From Actinernus sp. WN-2022 (Eukaryota; Cnidaria; Anthozoa; Actiniaria; Actinernidae), in the NCBI GenBank assembly GCA_030867875.1, contig JAOWCC010000577.1, positions 146,188,344 to 146,252,343 of the forward strand: a stretch of 64,000 bases of DNA, given 5' to 3'. The notes below the pieces were generated by a model. That model saw only the letters and a program-made list of their open reading frames with translations, was not told where the DNA came from and searched no databases. This document shows, in pieces, positions 1 to 13,200 of this stretch. Within the stretch, counting starts at the first letter, position 1; the number at the start of each line of letters is the position of its first letter. A program made the position numbers and the translations under genes.

Positions 1-1419
1 GATTTTCTAGGTGGAAATCGCGTCAACCGAAAATACTATGGCAAAATATTCCCGGCCTACGAATTTGTTAGTAGTCTAGAACATAAACAAGAATTTTCTA
101 GCCCAAGTAACTTCACGTTGCAAAGTTTTGTGGAGGTACGAATATTTTAGGGGTTCTTTTGGATCGTTCTGACTCTATTGATCAGACGAATTCAGGGACG
201 TACGAATATTTTAAGGGAAACCTTTTAGTCTCTCTTTTCTTCAATCTTCTACGGATTGAAAACAAATTTTCTAGCCAGTATTTCAGGAAACAATTTTCTA
301 GGGACATTTTTTTCAAATCCGAAACTGTTTTAGGCTAACTTAATTATATACTCTCCCGAACAGCCTTTTAACCGAAAACTTCGTTGGGTGCCCTTGATAC
401 ATACATTAACTTTATTTGAGTGTCAATAGTATTTATCTGTAAAGCTAATTGGGGATACTATATTACAGGATATATATAAAGGGATTAATATAAAGTACGT
501 ATAAATAAATATTACTATTCAGATGTGTATAAACTGAATTCCAGTTCCTAGAACATAAACTATATATGGATGTGAATAAAGTACAGCCCATGCAGTTCCT
601 TCGATTCAGATCATTCACATTACGTTTCCCGGGTATTTTTCAAGTGAGAACAAGGTTGGTTGCAGAATATTGAGCGCCATTGTTAGTTCCAGAATAATAT
701 ATGGTCAACGTTGGTAGCCGGCTAGCCGGGTCCTGGCTTTGATCGCTTTGATCAGCCTTGTTTCAGGTCCGTTAGAAATTCAGTGTAGATTAATTGAACA
801 CAGCAATGAAGTCAGTACTTTAAATTTCCCTCACCTTGTACTGTGTTGCTATTCCAGTTCCTTGGCATATCAAAGTGTCGGTATAGATTAACTCTCTGTC
901 TGATTTTAGTGTTAATTTGAATCCGTTAATTTGTATAACCAAGATCGACACACAATTGCAAGATACGCCGATTACGGGTATCTAGAAAACTCAGACCTTG
1001 TTTCTCTTCAGCCAGGTCATCTTACTGTTTGTAGTTTCGGTATCTGTATGTACAGCGAAAAGCAGAATCCAGTACAGCGAGCAAGCCAACAGAATTCACT
1101 CGGTTGTTTACAAATTATGGTGAGTTGATTTGACTCAGTTCTCTGCTTAACTTCGCTGGTGTCGTCACCGCGCCGACAAAACAGACCATGTTTGACTTAA
1201 ACCACCACGATGCACACGTGTAGTATTTAAAAAGCTTCTTCACAACTCACACTGAAATATTCATATCCATTTATTTCTCTTCAGCCTTCAGGTATGATTT
1301 ATAGCATCTTGACCATTTGCAGTTTTGGTATCGGCAAACCGAACAGCACAATTCAATGCAGCGAGCAAGCCAAGCATATTTTTCGATCACACATTCACTC
1401 GGGTTCAGCATAATAAATA

Positions 1420-1725
1420 ACAAGTATCCTGAGCCTGTTGGAAGGCTTTAGCACGGTGAAGTTAAATAAAACATTAAAGTGCTTGCATTTGAGAGATGGG
1501 ACTCCAAATTAGAGAGAAAGTTCCTCGCCGGTCTCCACCATCTTGATTTACTGTATTAAATTATGTAAATAAATTAACCTGGCGATTGTTGCGTGACCAG
1601 CACAGTGCAATCTGATTGGTGTGAACTTGACCTTTAACGCATGCGCAGAAAGCTTGCTACACGGAATAAAAATAAATATAAATAACGGACTCGGTGCTGC
1701 CACAGGCAGCCCGAGTAATAATAAT
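1420..1725 (-). repeat. Dispersed repeat, inverted partner at 18720-19040
   Basis: This segment is recognisable, reverse-complemented, at 18720-19040. Shared landmarks are the GC-rich palindromic motif near 1690-1712 (a CTGCC/GGCAG core), the CGCATGCG-containing stretch near 1637 and a block around 1560-1630. The two copies lie outside both gene models or in an intron, so a mobile repeat is the simplest explanation; the family is not recognised. Confidence 0.6.
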
Positions 1726-1872
1726 AAAGAACCGGGCTTTACCGAAGAAGGCCAACCTGTGATCAGTGACCCACAACTTCGGCGAGTTAACGATCTTTAG
1801 TATTTATGTATGTATATCAATCAGTATAAACAGCGCTACACAAATGGTAATGGATATGCCACTGATTAATCC

Positions 1873-1904
<32 letters not shown>

Positions 1905-2330
1905 ACAATGAACACTCGAGGAATAGTTTTCGTAAACTGTAAAAGGACTGGGATCGAGTGTGTAAATTTAATCGAATTTAATAAAATACATAACTAATTT
2001 TATTTTTAAATGAACCCCACCACAAGAAAGATGACATCGAAATTAGTATGTTTAACGAGTTTGAAGATGTTTGAGTAAATGAGAATTGAATGAATAGCAA
2101 GCATTTAAAAATCACACAAATAAAGAGAGTTCACTCGGTATGGCGTCCCCCCGAATTTTCAAATACTTCCTAGTCAGTTCTTATTTACTCAAGTGTCTTC
2201 AAACTCGGTAAACATATTAATTTCCATGTGGTATTTCTTGTGGTTGGTTTAATTATTTTAAATAAAATACAATTAGTTTAGAATTCGTTTAAATTTCCCA
2301 ACACTCGATCCCAATCCTTTTGTAATGGCT
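1905..2330. repeat. Foldback (long inverted repeat) element
   Basis: The left arm (about 1935-2085) and right arm (about 2175-2325) are diverged reverse complements. Both outer ends carry ACTCGATCCCA or its complement and both arms contain a TTAAATAAAATA-type stretch. This fits an old non-autonomous DNA transposon with long terminal inverted repeats; no coding capacity is seen. Confidence 0.5.
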
Positions 2331-2579
2331 CAGCGTAATAGATCAGCGTAATAGATCATTCCTCAAATTTGTTAAATTTTTTTTTTTTTTAGTTTCTTTC
2401 CTGAAATTCTCTATCGATTTGTATCTTGCTGATGTGGTGGCAAAATGGCGAGAACAATCAAGTGCATGGTATGTAATGGTATGGATGAGCGGCGGTGTTG
2501 TATCGGTATGTACAGATGATCCGATCCGCAGGCGAGGATCTGTAGATCCGATACAACATGGACGCGGGTTCTGTATCAG

Positions 2580-2695
2580 TTACTTCTAAACCCTTATTGG
2601 GCCTTTTGCAGGAATTCAATCACGTGGTTGTACTGGGCGGTAAACAAATCTTAATTCATATATTTATAGGCACTTGTACGAGATCGGTAGTGTTA
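2580..2695 (+). repeat. Dispersed repeat, second copy at 22555-22680
   Basis: The segment containing TTTGCAGGAAT, ATCACGTGG and ACGAGATCGGTAGTGTTATT recurs in the same orientation at 22555-22680 inside the collagen gene's terminal intron. The family is not recognised. Confidence 0.55.
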
Positions 2696-4129
2696 TTAGC
2701 AAAATCCTGTAAAGTACAGTCGAATTAGTTCCGCTCCGAGGCTGCGCATTGAGAGCGCAAGCTTCTCAATCTCATTAAATATTCTGCGCGTCGAGGGATT
2801 TAAATTACCATTGTTTGTTGGAATGCGGAAAGGTTTTACAATAAATAGTACTAACGTAAGATGCATCGAGTCCTTCATCCGATCCTAATAGTAATTCGAA
2901 TCAGAGTCATGTCGAAACGGTTCGGTGAAAGATGAAAAGAAAGATTGAAAGATGCGATCCCAAAATCCACACAATATAAATCTCAGTGGAGTATGAGGAT
3001 ATTTGACTCATGGAGGAAAGAAATAATGAATGGCGATGTAGCAGAGGCGGTCTTGACGTTGTTCTTGTCGAAAGCTTGAACACTATGCAAGTTTGTGAAA
3101 GAAGTACGCGACAAAGAAGGGAAGAATAAGTAATAACAAGGCAAAGTCCGCGGAAAATGTACAGACAAATGTATGCAAAACTCCTCAATCCCTCAGTTAA
3201 TTTGATCAGCTAATCTTTTACCTGGTATCTTAGTTTGTAGACAGTGAATATTAAACCAGTTGTATTTGATCTGGCGACAACATGAGACTGTACTTTGGTG
3301 ACTTTAACCAGAGAAAATTATCCGTTTCCAAGATTTCTTTAGTTATGCTTAAGTTTGCATTAGTGACTTGTTTGTGTTCGATGTTTTCCACTGATTTAGA
3401 TATATAATTACCAAATGCAGCTTCTAAAATCCGATCAGAACATTCGGTGTTTGTCATGTGAAGAACTAGTAATATAACTAGTATACCTAATAGGTAGTGA
3501 ATGCTGCCGCGCAGTTAAGGAAGTGTATTAGAAGAAAACCTACAGTAGCTCCGTTTTGGCAGGAAATTTATATTACTGGGTGATAAAAATGGCAATATAT
3601 TTTGTAGTTTTGGGGCTCAGTATCGTGCGACTGAAGCCTGTTTGAGCTGTGGTGTGTTTTCTCCAAAGTTGTCCCGATTTATTTTCATTTTGTCCCGACA
3701 TATCAACGATTTCTCGGTAAATTCCCTGTGCCTACCATTTCCCGACAGTTTCTTAAGATTCCCAGCACAAAAAACTGCTGTTCTACCGATACCCGATGAA
3801 ATTTAAACACCGGAAATCAACTGTAATTGAGAATGTAATTGTAAATGCTAATTCGTGTTTTGGCTGCTTGACTTTATCGAAGACCAATAGAAGAACATTA
3901 TTTGATGTAAACCAACCTCCTCCCCCATCCTTTGTCACTCGGCCAATATGGCGGCCGCTTCGATATCCGTTTTCTGCGATAAACACCCTCTACCGCCTGC
4001 GAGCAGGCTAGATATTTTCTGGAACCACACACAGTATAATGTAATGCTAAAATACACTGAATTAACTTTGTATCCACGAGTTCTCCATTGGGAGAACGTT
4101 AACCGTACCTTGTACTGTTATCTTTACAG

Positions 4130-4235
4130 TTTCAAGTGTTTGCATTCCTACTTATGATGTCTATAGGGATGATGGTCATATTGTCTCTATTACAATACGA
4201 TATCTGCATGGGACACTGTTCGTTATATTCCTTAG
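4130..4235 (+). CDS. DUF229 gene, N-terminal membrane-anchor exon
   Basis: The exon follows a pyrimidine-rich TCTTTACAG acceptor and ends at a near-consensus donor, G|GTAAGTAC. It encodes a hydrophobic stretch (FAFLLMMSIGMMVILSLL) followed by Cys residues. It ends in phase 1, which fits the start of the 5190 exon exactly. ATGs at 4154 and 4157 could be the initiators. A type II signal anchor for a Golgi or cell-surface enzyme is an inference. Confidence 0.55.
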
Positions 4236-7200
4236 GTAAGTACGGAACTCAGTGGTTAAGCGAATAAAATGAGGTTTGGTATACTTGCTACAAGTCGACC
4301 ACAATTTGTTTTCAGGCGAGCGAAGCGAGTTAATTTTTTTGTCCTGGCCAAAGGCAAGCGAAGCGAATATTTACGCAGGCGACGGAGTCACGACCCATCG
4401 ATTTACCAGACTCTTGCTTGGTAATTTCTTTTCCACTTGATCTTCCAAAATACTTTCTCGGAAAAAAACGTACGCCAACCCAAACGCAAAAAGCGGGTGG
4501 AAGACTTTGAGAAAGTATAGAGGTTAGGAGGCGGTACGGAGGCGGTACACTTTTTTTCTATGGAAATAATTTACTCTAGCTGTACCGTAAACTTTAACGT
4601 CACCTAATTACTGCCATGGTGCTATGAGTGAAGAACTCAAAACTCGACCTCTCGTTTATGGACCCTCACAACTGGGCTAACCAGTACGGCGAAGATACTT
4701 AGATACAACTAGTTATTATCTAAAACCAAGAGAGCATAAGTAAGAGAGGGAATCTTGTAGCGCGCGGTGTGCGATGATAATGTCTAATAAAATCTATTTT
4801 TATTAGCGCGATGTCCAACATTCACATGGCGCGAAAATATTTTGCCGCCATGAGTCGCGCGCTCGCGCACTTCTCAGGTGCTCCTGGTTTCTAAAAATAT
4901 ATTTTATTAGACATTATCATTGCACAAGCGCGCGTAATTGGAGATTCCCTCTCTTGCTTATTAGGCTCTCTTGCTAAAACATATTGTCACAGACCCCCAG
5001 TGAACCTCTCCAACTTCCGAAATTTAAGGCGTGATTATACGTGTGGAATATCAGATTGAATCGAAAAATATTTTTGACCATCCACATGTACTCAAATCAG
5101 ACATTTCAATGCGTTTAATAACCTCATGGGGCGTATATACACTTGGTGCTCTGCTTGAGACTAATGCTCTTTAATCCTCTTTACTGCAGGTTGGAAAAGT
5201 AATTTATATGCCGGAAAATTATATGGAAAATCCAACGAAACTCGAGAAGTTGATACTCGTTTCCCAAATGTAATGGTGCCTTCAGAAAATAGTGTTACCA
5301 AGCAAAGTATTTATAAATGGACAGCAGAAGAAAAACGAAATTTAAAACCTTATTCTCCGAGAAAGTATTTTGGAAGATCAAGTGGAAAAGAAATTACCCA
5401 GCAAGAGTCTGGTAAATCAAGCACACAGTATTCAAAATTCTGGAAAAGCCGTCAGAAAGCTTTAAGCAGCTATCAACGCTACAAGCCGCAATCAATCGAA
5501 TTTCAGAAAAGAATATCCAATGATCTAAAGGACCTTCAAACTCAAATAATAAAACGAATAAAAAGTAAAGGAGAACGCAAACTTCAACGATACAAAAACC
5601 ATTTGAAACAACGCAAAGAATATGATAACTTGAAAAAGAAAGGAAATCGAAAGAGCCAGCAACATCAAGTAAAGCAGAAGAAACAGCAACAACCACAGTC
5701 AACAATCAGTAAGAAACAAAGATCCTCTGATGATAAACACAGCGACATATCGAAGATGACGGAAAAGGAAGTTGATCTTCGAAAGAAGAAACAAAATCAA
5801 AAGAGCCAGCAACAACAAGTAGAGCAGAAGAAACAACAACAACCACAGTCAACAATCAGTAAGAAACAAATATCCTCTGATGATATACACAGCGACATAT
5901 CGAAGCCGACGGAGCGCAGAAGGGATGTCGTACCAGAATATGACAATGTAACCTTAGGTACGTATCATATTTCGTCAGCATGCGTTGCAAATGTCGATTT
6001 GTTTGTAGAGATTTAGGCAATTGATCCATCTGAGAACTGAACCTGAGTCACTAGTCACTGAACCGGGATATGCTTTTAGCATGGCGTTAATAGGGCAAGC
6101 TCGCCATGACACCTGACTGTTGTCATAAATTGGCCCATAATTATGATTGGTCATGACCAAGACTTGAGCCTTCAAGGGACAAATGTTTTGAAATAATTGT
6201 ATTATAGGCCTCTTTTAGTTAACATGCAGTGTCATTGCGTGTCAAACAATTACTTTTCTTTGATATATAATTACATCATATTTCCAGGAATCATTCAAGC
6301 CCCCGATTTCTTAACAGATGAGCTATTAAGGAATCACAGGGATGGACTTCAGCCAAAAAAGGACATTTGTCCTTACTTAGGTTTACGTAAGCGACCCTTA
6401 AATGAAGAGTTACTACCGCCCTTAAAATGTCAACAACACAGGTTGGTATTATTCTTGTATTAAACATTTATCAAAATAGTGAAAATATTGCTTCGGTTTG
6501 TCTGTTAGCGCTCGTATTGAAGACCGATGGTTTTATCAGATGAAGACAAAATTATGTAATGTCTAAAAATTAATTAGAAACATCTAATTATATGAAAACT
6601 AAGATTTCGTGCCGAATTTGTCGTTGGATTGCTTTCCAGGTTGTGGTCAGTTTAAATCTAGTTTAGTGGCAGCGAGCATGCAGTGTGACCAGGTATTATT
6701 TTAAACTTGTTTAACTAAACAGCTTTTAAACATCTTTAAGCTTTGGTGTGAATGGGGTATAAGTGTGATTGACGTGCCCATCAATAGAATCCTGACATGA
6801 GCTCACCTTTTATAGACCCTCCAACAAATCCTGTCAAGAAGCAAGGAACTACTACGACTTCGACTTCTCTGGCTCGAACCGCAAACCACAATGTAGAGGG
6901 AAGCGTTATCCGGATATATGTAAGTTCAATCCATATGGAGAACTTACATGTAATAATACGGTGTGCAGGAAGCAAGAACTCAACCTAGGGGCTATAGACC
7001 CGGTGCAGGGGATTATAACAAAGTGGAAACCTGTTAACAAAGATGATATACAGAGGACTGTGCTTAGAGCTGTTAAAGCCAACAAACAACGTGGATTTGA
7101 CTTTATATTCTTAAAGTGTGGAAAAGTCTTACAAGCGCTAATATTTCCTCCTAACGTGAAAACTAGTAGACTGAAGAAACCTAAGAATAAGATCAGCATC

Positions 7201-10200
7201 AATATCGTCTTACTGGATTCCATATCACGGCCTCACTTCTATCGGATGATGCATAAGTCAGTATCAGCTCTCCGTCATATAGTCTACGACCCATCTACTC
7301 CCGCTACTGTACTGGACTTCGAGTTGTATCAGAGTACAGGCCAGCATACCTTTGATAACATGAGGCCTCTCTTTGGTGGAGCTCTCTTGAAAGGTTAGCA
7401 TGTTACTCTAGGCCTATTAGAGCGGTTTGCGATTGAGTGTCGTAAAACCAAAGTAATTACAGAGCCAATCACGGGAGCAGGTGAAAACACAATGGGCCAA
7501 TCAGGAACTGAATTCACAATTGGTTTTACTTGAACCAATCACGAGGAAAAGTAAATTTAATCGTTAATAACTGTCGCTTAAACAAAACTTGATTGCGTGA
7601 TTGTGTTTGGTTTTAGTTTATAACTTGATTGGCTGATAATTTAAAAAACATTCTCACAGCCAATAGAAAAGCTAATAAAACGCAAAACCAAAGCAACCAC
7701 TTGTTACTTTGGACACTCAATCGAAACCTGCTCTATGGGCTAACTATACGTATCTTTTTTCTAACCATGGCAGTGGCTGCATTTTTATGTAGGAAATATA
7801 TTTTTCCTATTCATTATTACCTCTAGCTTACCTTTAGTTTTGGGACTGGCTTTTCATTTATATTAAGGGCTGAATTTCTGAATGTTTAGACCGTTCGTGT
7901 ATGGGGCAAAGTTTCGTCGCAACTTTACTATTCGCTTCTCTTGTATTGTTTTCAGTACCGTGTTTGGGTGTCGAACCTACAGGAAAAGCAGCAACTCCCA
8001 TTACCTGATACTTTGGATTCCTCCATAACGCGTGGAATCCATTTTTCCTGCTTTTTGAAACAAAAGGCAAAATCAATTTGAAACTGAAACTTACGCCAAC
8101 TTTGACATTCTTGATCAGAATTAACCTTAATTATGTAAAGTATACTTTACGCGAGTAAGCAATCAAAGATTGGTACATGTTTTCGTCACCGGACGGCATA
8201 AATGATCATGTATTAAAAAATACACACACACACACACTCTGGCTCTGTCTGAACTCTATAAATGAATCAAGGAGACGGCTGTATTTCACATCAGAGAATA
8301 TTAAGTTTCACTCTTCTTCTCAGTCGTAAACATTCGGACATTTTTTATTCCCGATTAAACCAGAAAGCGGCTCAATTAACAGTATTTAAATTACACATTT
8401 TCAGATGAGGTAAATCCTAGTAGCGAAATCAAGGCAGCACTGAATCCGTTAGGAATATCACAACTGTACGGTTACTTCCGTCGCCATGGTTACCAAACGT
8501 TGTTTCAAGAAGATTTATGCTGGTACGATTACTGGGGTTTGATGTTAACAGACATCGAGCGACGAAGGGAGCCTTCCGATGCAGAAAGCTTTACCAGGAG
8601 GTAAAACATCTCTGTTGTTGAGAATATTACTGACACATACAAAGTATATAGAACTGCATATTTTTCTTCACTAAACTAGTTAAGCTTTCTTTGGGCCGAG
8701 AGCGATTAAAACATCTCATTTGGGAGCTAGCCATTATATTCTTTGCCATTTTCTGTTGGCTAAAATTAAATGATGCTGAAGAATCATATTCCTAGCAAAT
8801 TGACTAGGGAACGTTAGTTCGTACAGCTGCAAGCGTTGACATTCAGACTGATCTGGTACTTGCTAATCTTCTCATATATATTGATCATTAAACATTCTTT
8901 TATACATTATATATAATTAATTTATATTATTGGTCGTTACTTTTTTTAGATGGAGCGAGCTACGCCATAAAGTTAGCAACTACAATATCGATTTCTACGG
9001 CCTGTTACACTTTACGTGCCCCGTGCTAAAGCAATACAACGTAACAAACCACTTCAACACTCCACCACAGGTCTGCCTTAATGGTGACTTTTTCAGCTCC
9101 TATTATCTACGGTACATTGCATCTTTATCCAAAGCTACCCAGAATACACCCGACGCTGCGCCGCTCATATCCTACAGCCATTTTAATACGGGGCATACCT
9201 ACTCCGGCGTAAGAATAAGAAACATGGATGAGCATTTAGCAAGGTTTTTCAAAGACATGGCTGTTGATAGAAATTCATTAACTATAGTTTTATCTGATCA
9301 CGGCCATACCTCTACTTATTATGCTAGAACCGATGAAGGAGAGCTGGAGCTTTTTAACCCATTTTTATTCATTATCCTTCCATACCATGTCTCCTCTCTT
9401 CTTGGTAAGGACAAACTATTGGCACTAGTGGAGAATCAGCGTCGCCTGTTTACCACAATTGACATTCATCACTTGCTAATGTCACTCAATGCTGATGACG
9501 ATTCCAACCGTGATCCTCCAAAGTCCGGAATATTGGCCTTGTTGCCTAGTAACAGGACGTGCGTAGACCTAGACCTTATGCCGTTGGTGCGGTGTAAGTG
9601 CGAGAACTATGACCTGTCTCTACCAGACGACTATCCGAAGAAGAAATGGCTTGCAGAGTTTGCTCTTGGGCAAATAAATAATTTGATACAGCAGCAATAT
9701 ACTAAAGGTAAGGGGAGTCGTTTGTAGTTTGTTCTTGACTATTTATTTCTCTAATCAAAGGAGTCAAATCCAAATCAGGAGACGTTCCAAACACCGAAAA
9801 TAATGAATCCCGAGGCTTCTTATATACGAATGACAATTACTGATATATCCATATGTAATTTCCGCTATATAAATGAGTACCTTTCCTTTTTAACTCGCCG
9901 GGAAAGCTCAATATATATAGATCGAACAAACTCAAATGTCGAAACAGAATACTAAGCATGGAGGAAAACCGAAAGAAAATAATCCGAACGAAGTGTATCG
10001 ACTGTGTAAACTGGCTAATTATATTTCTTACGAAGAGACTAGAGGCCATAGACAAAGGTTCCGGAATAAAAAGTTGATTTGATTTATTTGTCATGGTGTA
10101 TTGGCCGTTCAAAGTTGCCCAAAAACGTGTCTTGGGTTGCCTGTTGACTAAAATCAAGCGCGCTAGAGCGCTTTATAAAATTGGCACTGGGTCTAGTTAG

Positions 10201-13200
10201 ACGTCATCAACAGAACACGCTCGATGCACCATTGCATGAAAGGCCCTGCCGAATAAAGCTCTTCGAAACGTTTAGCGCGATATTATCATCTTTCTCGGTT
10301 ATCTATTCAATTATTTTGCAAAAAAAGTCAATGTTTTAAAGCCGCGAAGAGACGAGTTCTGTTGATGACGTCACGTTTTATTTTCGTCCCAGTCTCCGAA
10401 GGTGCGCGGAAATTATTCTACATTTGGAAGTTTAGTCGCTAAAAAAATAATGAAAACATTTTTATTTAGAAATTTCGGAATTTTCTCTCTAGCTTTTAAG
10501 GTCTAAGCTTAAAAAAAAAAGCATAATTGGCCAGGGCTTATATGCACTTTAATGTTAGTGTGTTGGTCAGTTATTGGGCTGTGTCTGTGTGCAATTTCAG
10601 CGCATTTGGGCGATTTTTCATCCCGGCAGAAGGTTCTGCGGGCCGGGATGACAAATCGCCCAAATGCGCTAAAATTGCACACAGACACAGCCCAATAACT
10701 GATCAACACACAGGTAAAGTCTTGTTTCTTTTATTTCAATATTTACAGAATTATTGCAATCTCAATTCCCAGTCAAGTCTTGTAAAATAAACGGTAATCA
10801 AAAACCTTACGCTTGGGTAGCCTGTGGTTTCGAGAGGCTTTCGTTGAATCTTAGGAAGCCATTGGCATAACCGTTTGATTTTCAATAAGGAATGTTCGAT
10901 TGCAATTGCATGTAAACTTAACGACAGAGTAGGCGTCTCGAAGGTTGTCTAAATATTTTGTAATCCATGTGGAAGGAAAGTTAAAGCCTAAGATTGCAGA
11001 GTAGGAAAATCCGCCTCGCTAAATATTTTAGTGCGACAGATGATGTATCCAATTGTATATATGTGACATTAACTCTCTTTGACAGTTTATAAAGGCTTCA
11101 AGGCTAAAAGTTCATTTATTGATGGTACCTTAATCCGGACCAAGTGTATTAAAACAATGTGGATTCGTCCACAACATACGCCAACAGACGTTGAACTCTT
11201 CTTCGTGAAGTCGAGGAACTTCGCGTCAGATGGAACCTCCGCCGAGGCAAATCGATGGCTTCAAAATTATCTTGAAGTTCCGCCAGGTTACAAGCTTTAA
11301 GTTCCATAGACTTAGCTTCTTGGATCTGGTCATTTAATTAACCCCAAATTAAAAGGACAAATTATGTACTTCGATGTACTTCGTTCCCTCTTCCTATGAA
11401 CTGCTTGTATGTATGAACAGCTTGTATGGAAAGAACATACTGACATTATTTGCTCTAAAGTAAATAAGTGCTTGGGCCTGTTATGACGCATACGATCTTG
11501 CCTTACCCTTAAAGCAGCAAAGTGCCGTGTTTATCTTAGTGTTGTTGAACCGATATTTAGCTATATGGATACTGCCTGGGGAGAACTGTCCGCCGGCTGT
11601 AGCAAAAACTTGCAGCGGTTGCAAAACCGGGCTGCCCGCATCATTCTCAGGCGTGATTCTTCTAGAGACGCTTTTAATATTTTACATTGGGCTAACTTAG
11701 AAACAAATCGTAAAATACACAAATGTGTTCTTGTTTTTAAATGTTTACATAACCAAGTTCCACCATACTTAGGTAATTATTTCACTAGAAATTCCGGCTT
11801 TCATACTTACAATACAAGAAGAAAATCTGACCTTCATCTACCTACACCGAAACTTAGCCTTGGAAAATGTACGTTTAGATTTTCTGGATCAGTACTTTTT
11901 AACTCACTTCCTGTTAATATTAAACATACTGAATCACTTTCTTCTTTCAAAAATTATGTTAAAGCCCACTTTCTTTAGTACTTAATTACTTCCTGTTAAT
12001 ATTAAACAAACTGAATCACTTTCTTCTTTCAAAAGTTCTGTTAAAGCCCACTTTCTTTAGTACTTAATTATGATATTGTATTTGTGTCATATATGTATTT
12101 GTTATAGATAACATTGTAGTTTTTAGGATATTCACATTGTACATAGTTTTTAGGATATTTGTATTGTATGTAGGTTTTATTGATACAGGGCCCCTTTGGA
12201 CACCAGCCACGTTGTTGAATGGGCCACCCTGTTAAAATAAAGGTCATCTATCTATTAGCTATAACTACAAGAAGTTGAAATATATTTTTACCAATCTGGT
12301 CGTTCAAATGGCCATCAAGTTCTTGCGTAGAGTTGCCAGATAGCTCGGTTCTGCTCGGCTTTCAAGCTAAACGTTTCTGTTTCTCCTAAGCCTACAACAC
12401 TCGTTCTAAAATTGAATTGAATACTGCTTCATTCACCATTTTTATTATAAGTGCCAATCAGACATCATTCAACATCTCTTTAGCCAACTGGAAAATAAGC
12501 GCTCCCTTCCCTTTCCTCCCCCATTCCTCCTCCCCTCCCCTCCCCTCCCCTTTTTTTTACCGACCGATCGGCCAGAGGGCGATGGGAAACGAAACATTTT
12601 ATTGGGATGGCCTAATACAGTCCCCTGATTGACTGAAAATGTCATGAATAATTCATTCGTTTGAGAAAGATATATGTAAATATAGTTATTTTGGAAATGA
12701 CTTTTATACATCCCATGCAGTAACATAGTCCAATTCATTTTACATTCAACAACAGACCCCCTTAAATGGATTTATTTCGGCTTTTCTCATCCTGGCCAAT
12801 GACGGATATAAATAGGACCACAATTACTTTTGCTTCCTTTATTTGCCTTTTAGTATAGTGCAGTATGCTGTTTGACTTTTTCTTGTGTATATGCGCTTTA
12901 GGTCAAGGGAATCATTCGTCGTATGGCTACGGGAGATGTATGCGATTTGTTGGCAAGTCCTTCACACACGTTGTCGAGCGCCATCAGCACCACGTCACAA
13001 CAACCATAATGGAGATCCATGTTGCACCACCGTCAGGGTACCAAGAGGATGAGATATTTAAAGTGGAAGTACATGTTAATCGAGCTAATAACAGAGTATC
13101 CATAGAAGCCTACAACCGGCAATCAACTTACAGCAAATTCAAATCATGCGTTGACAGCACTGTGGATATTAAACTATGCGCATGCGCAAAGGGCAAAAGT

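Larger units (their letters stand above)
1..4129. other. Gene-poor 5' flank of the DUF229 gene
   Basis: I see no open frame here with recognisable protein similarity or convincing splice context. The stretch holds dispersed repeats (listed separately), a TTA-repeat microsatellite near 1870-1900 and a T-rich tract near 2377-2390. The first part (1-330) repeats the short motif TTTTCTAG several times. Around 960-1100 and 1270-1400 there are two diverged copies of one segment about 290 bp apart. Unrecognised 5' exons or the promoter of the DUF229 gene may lie near 3700-4129. Confidence 0.5.

Noticed and set aside
10509..10790. Two open frames with mirrored protein sequence
   Set aside because: They are the two strands of a 68-bp foldback and have no independent support.
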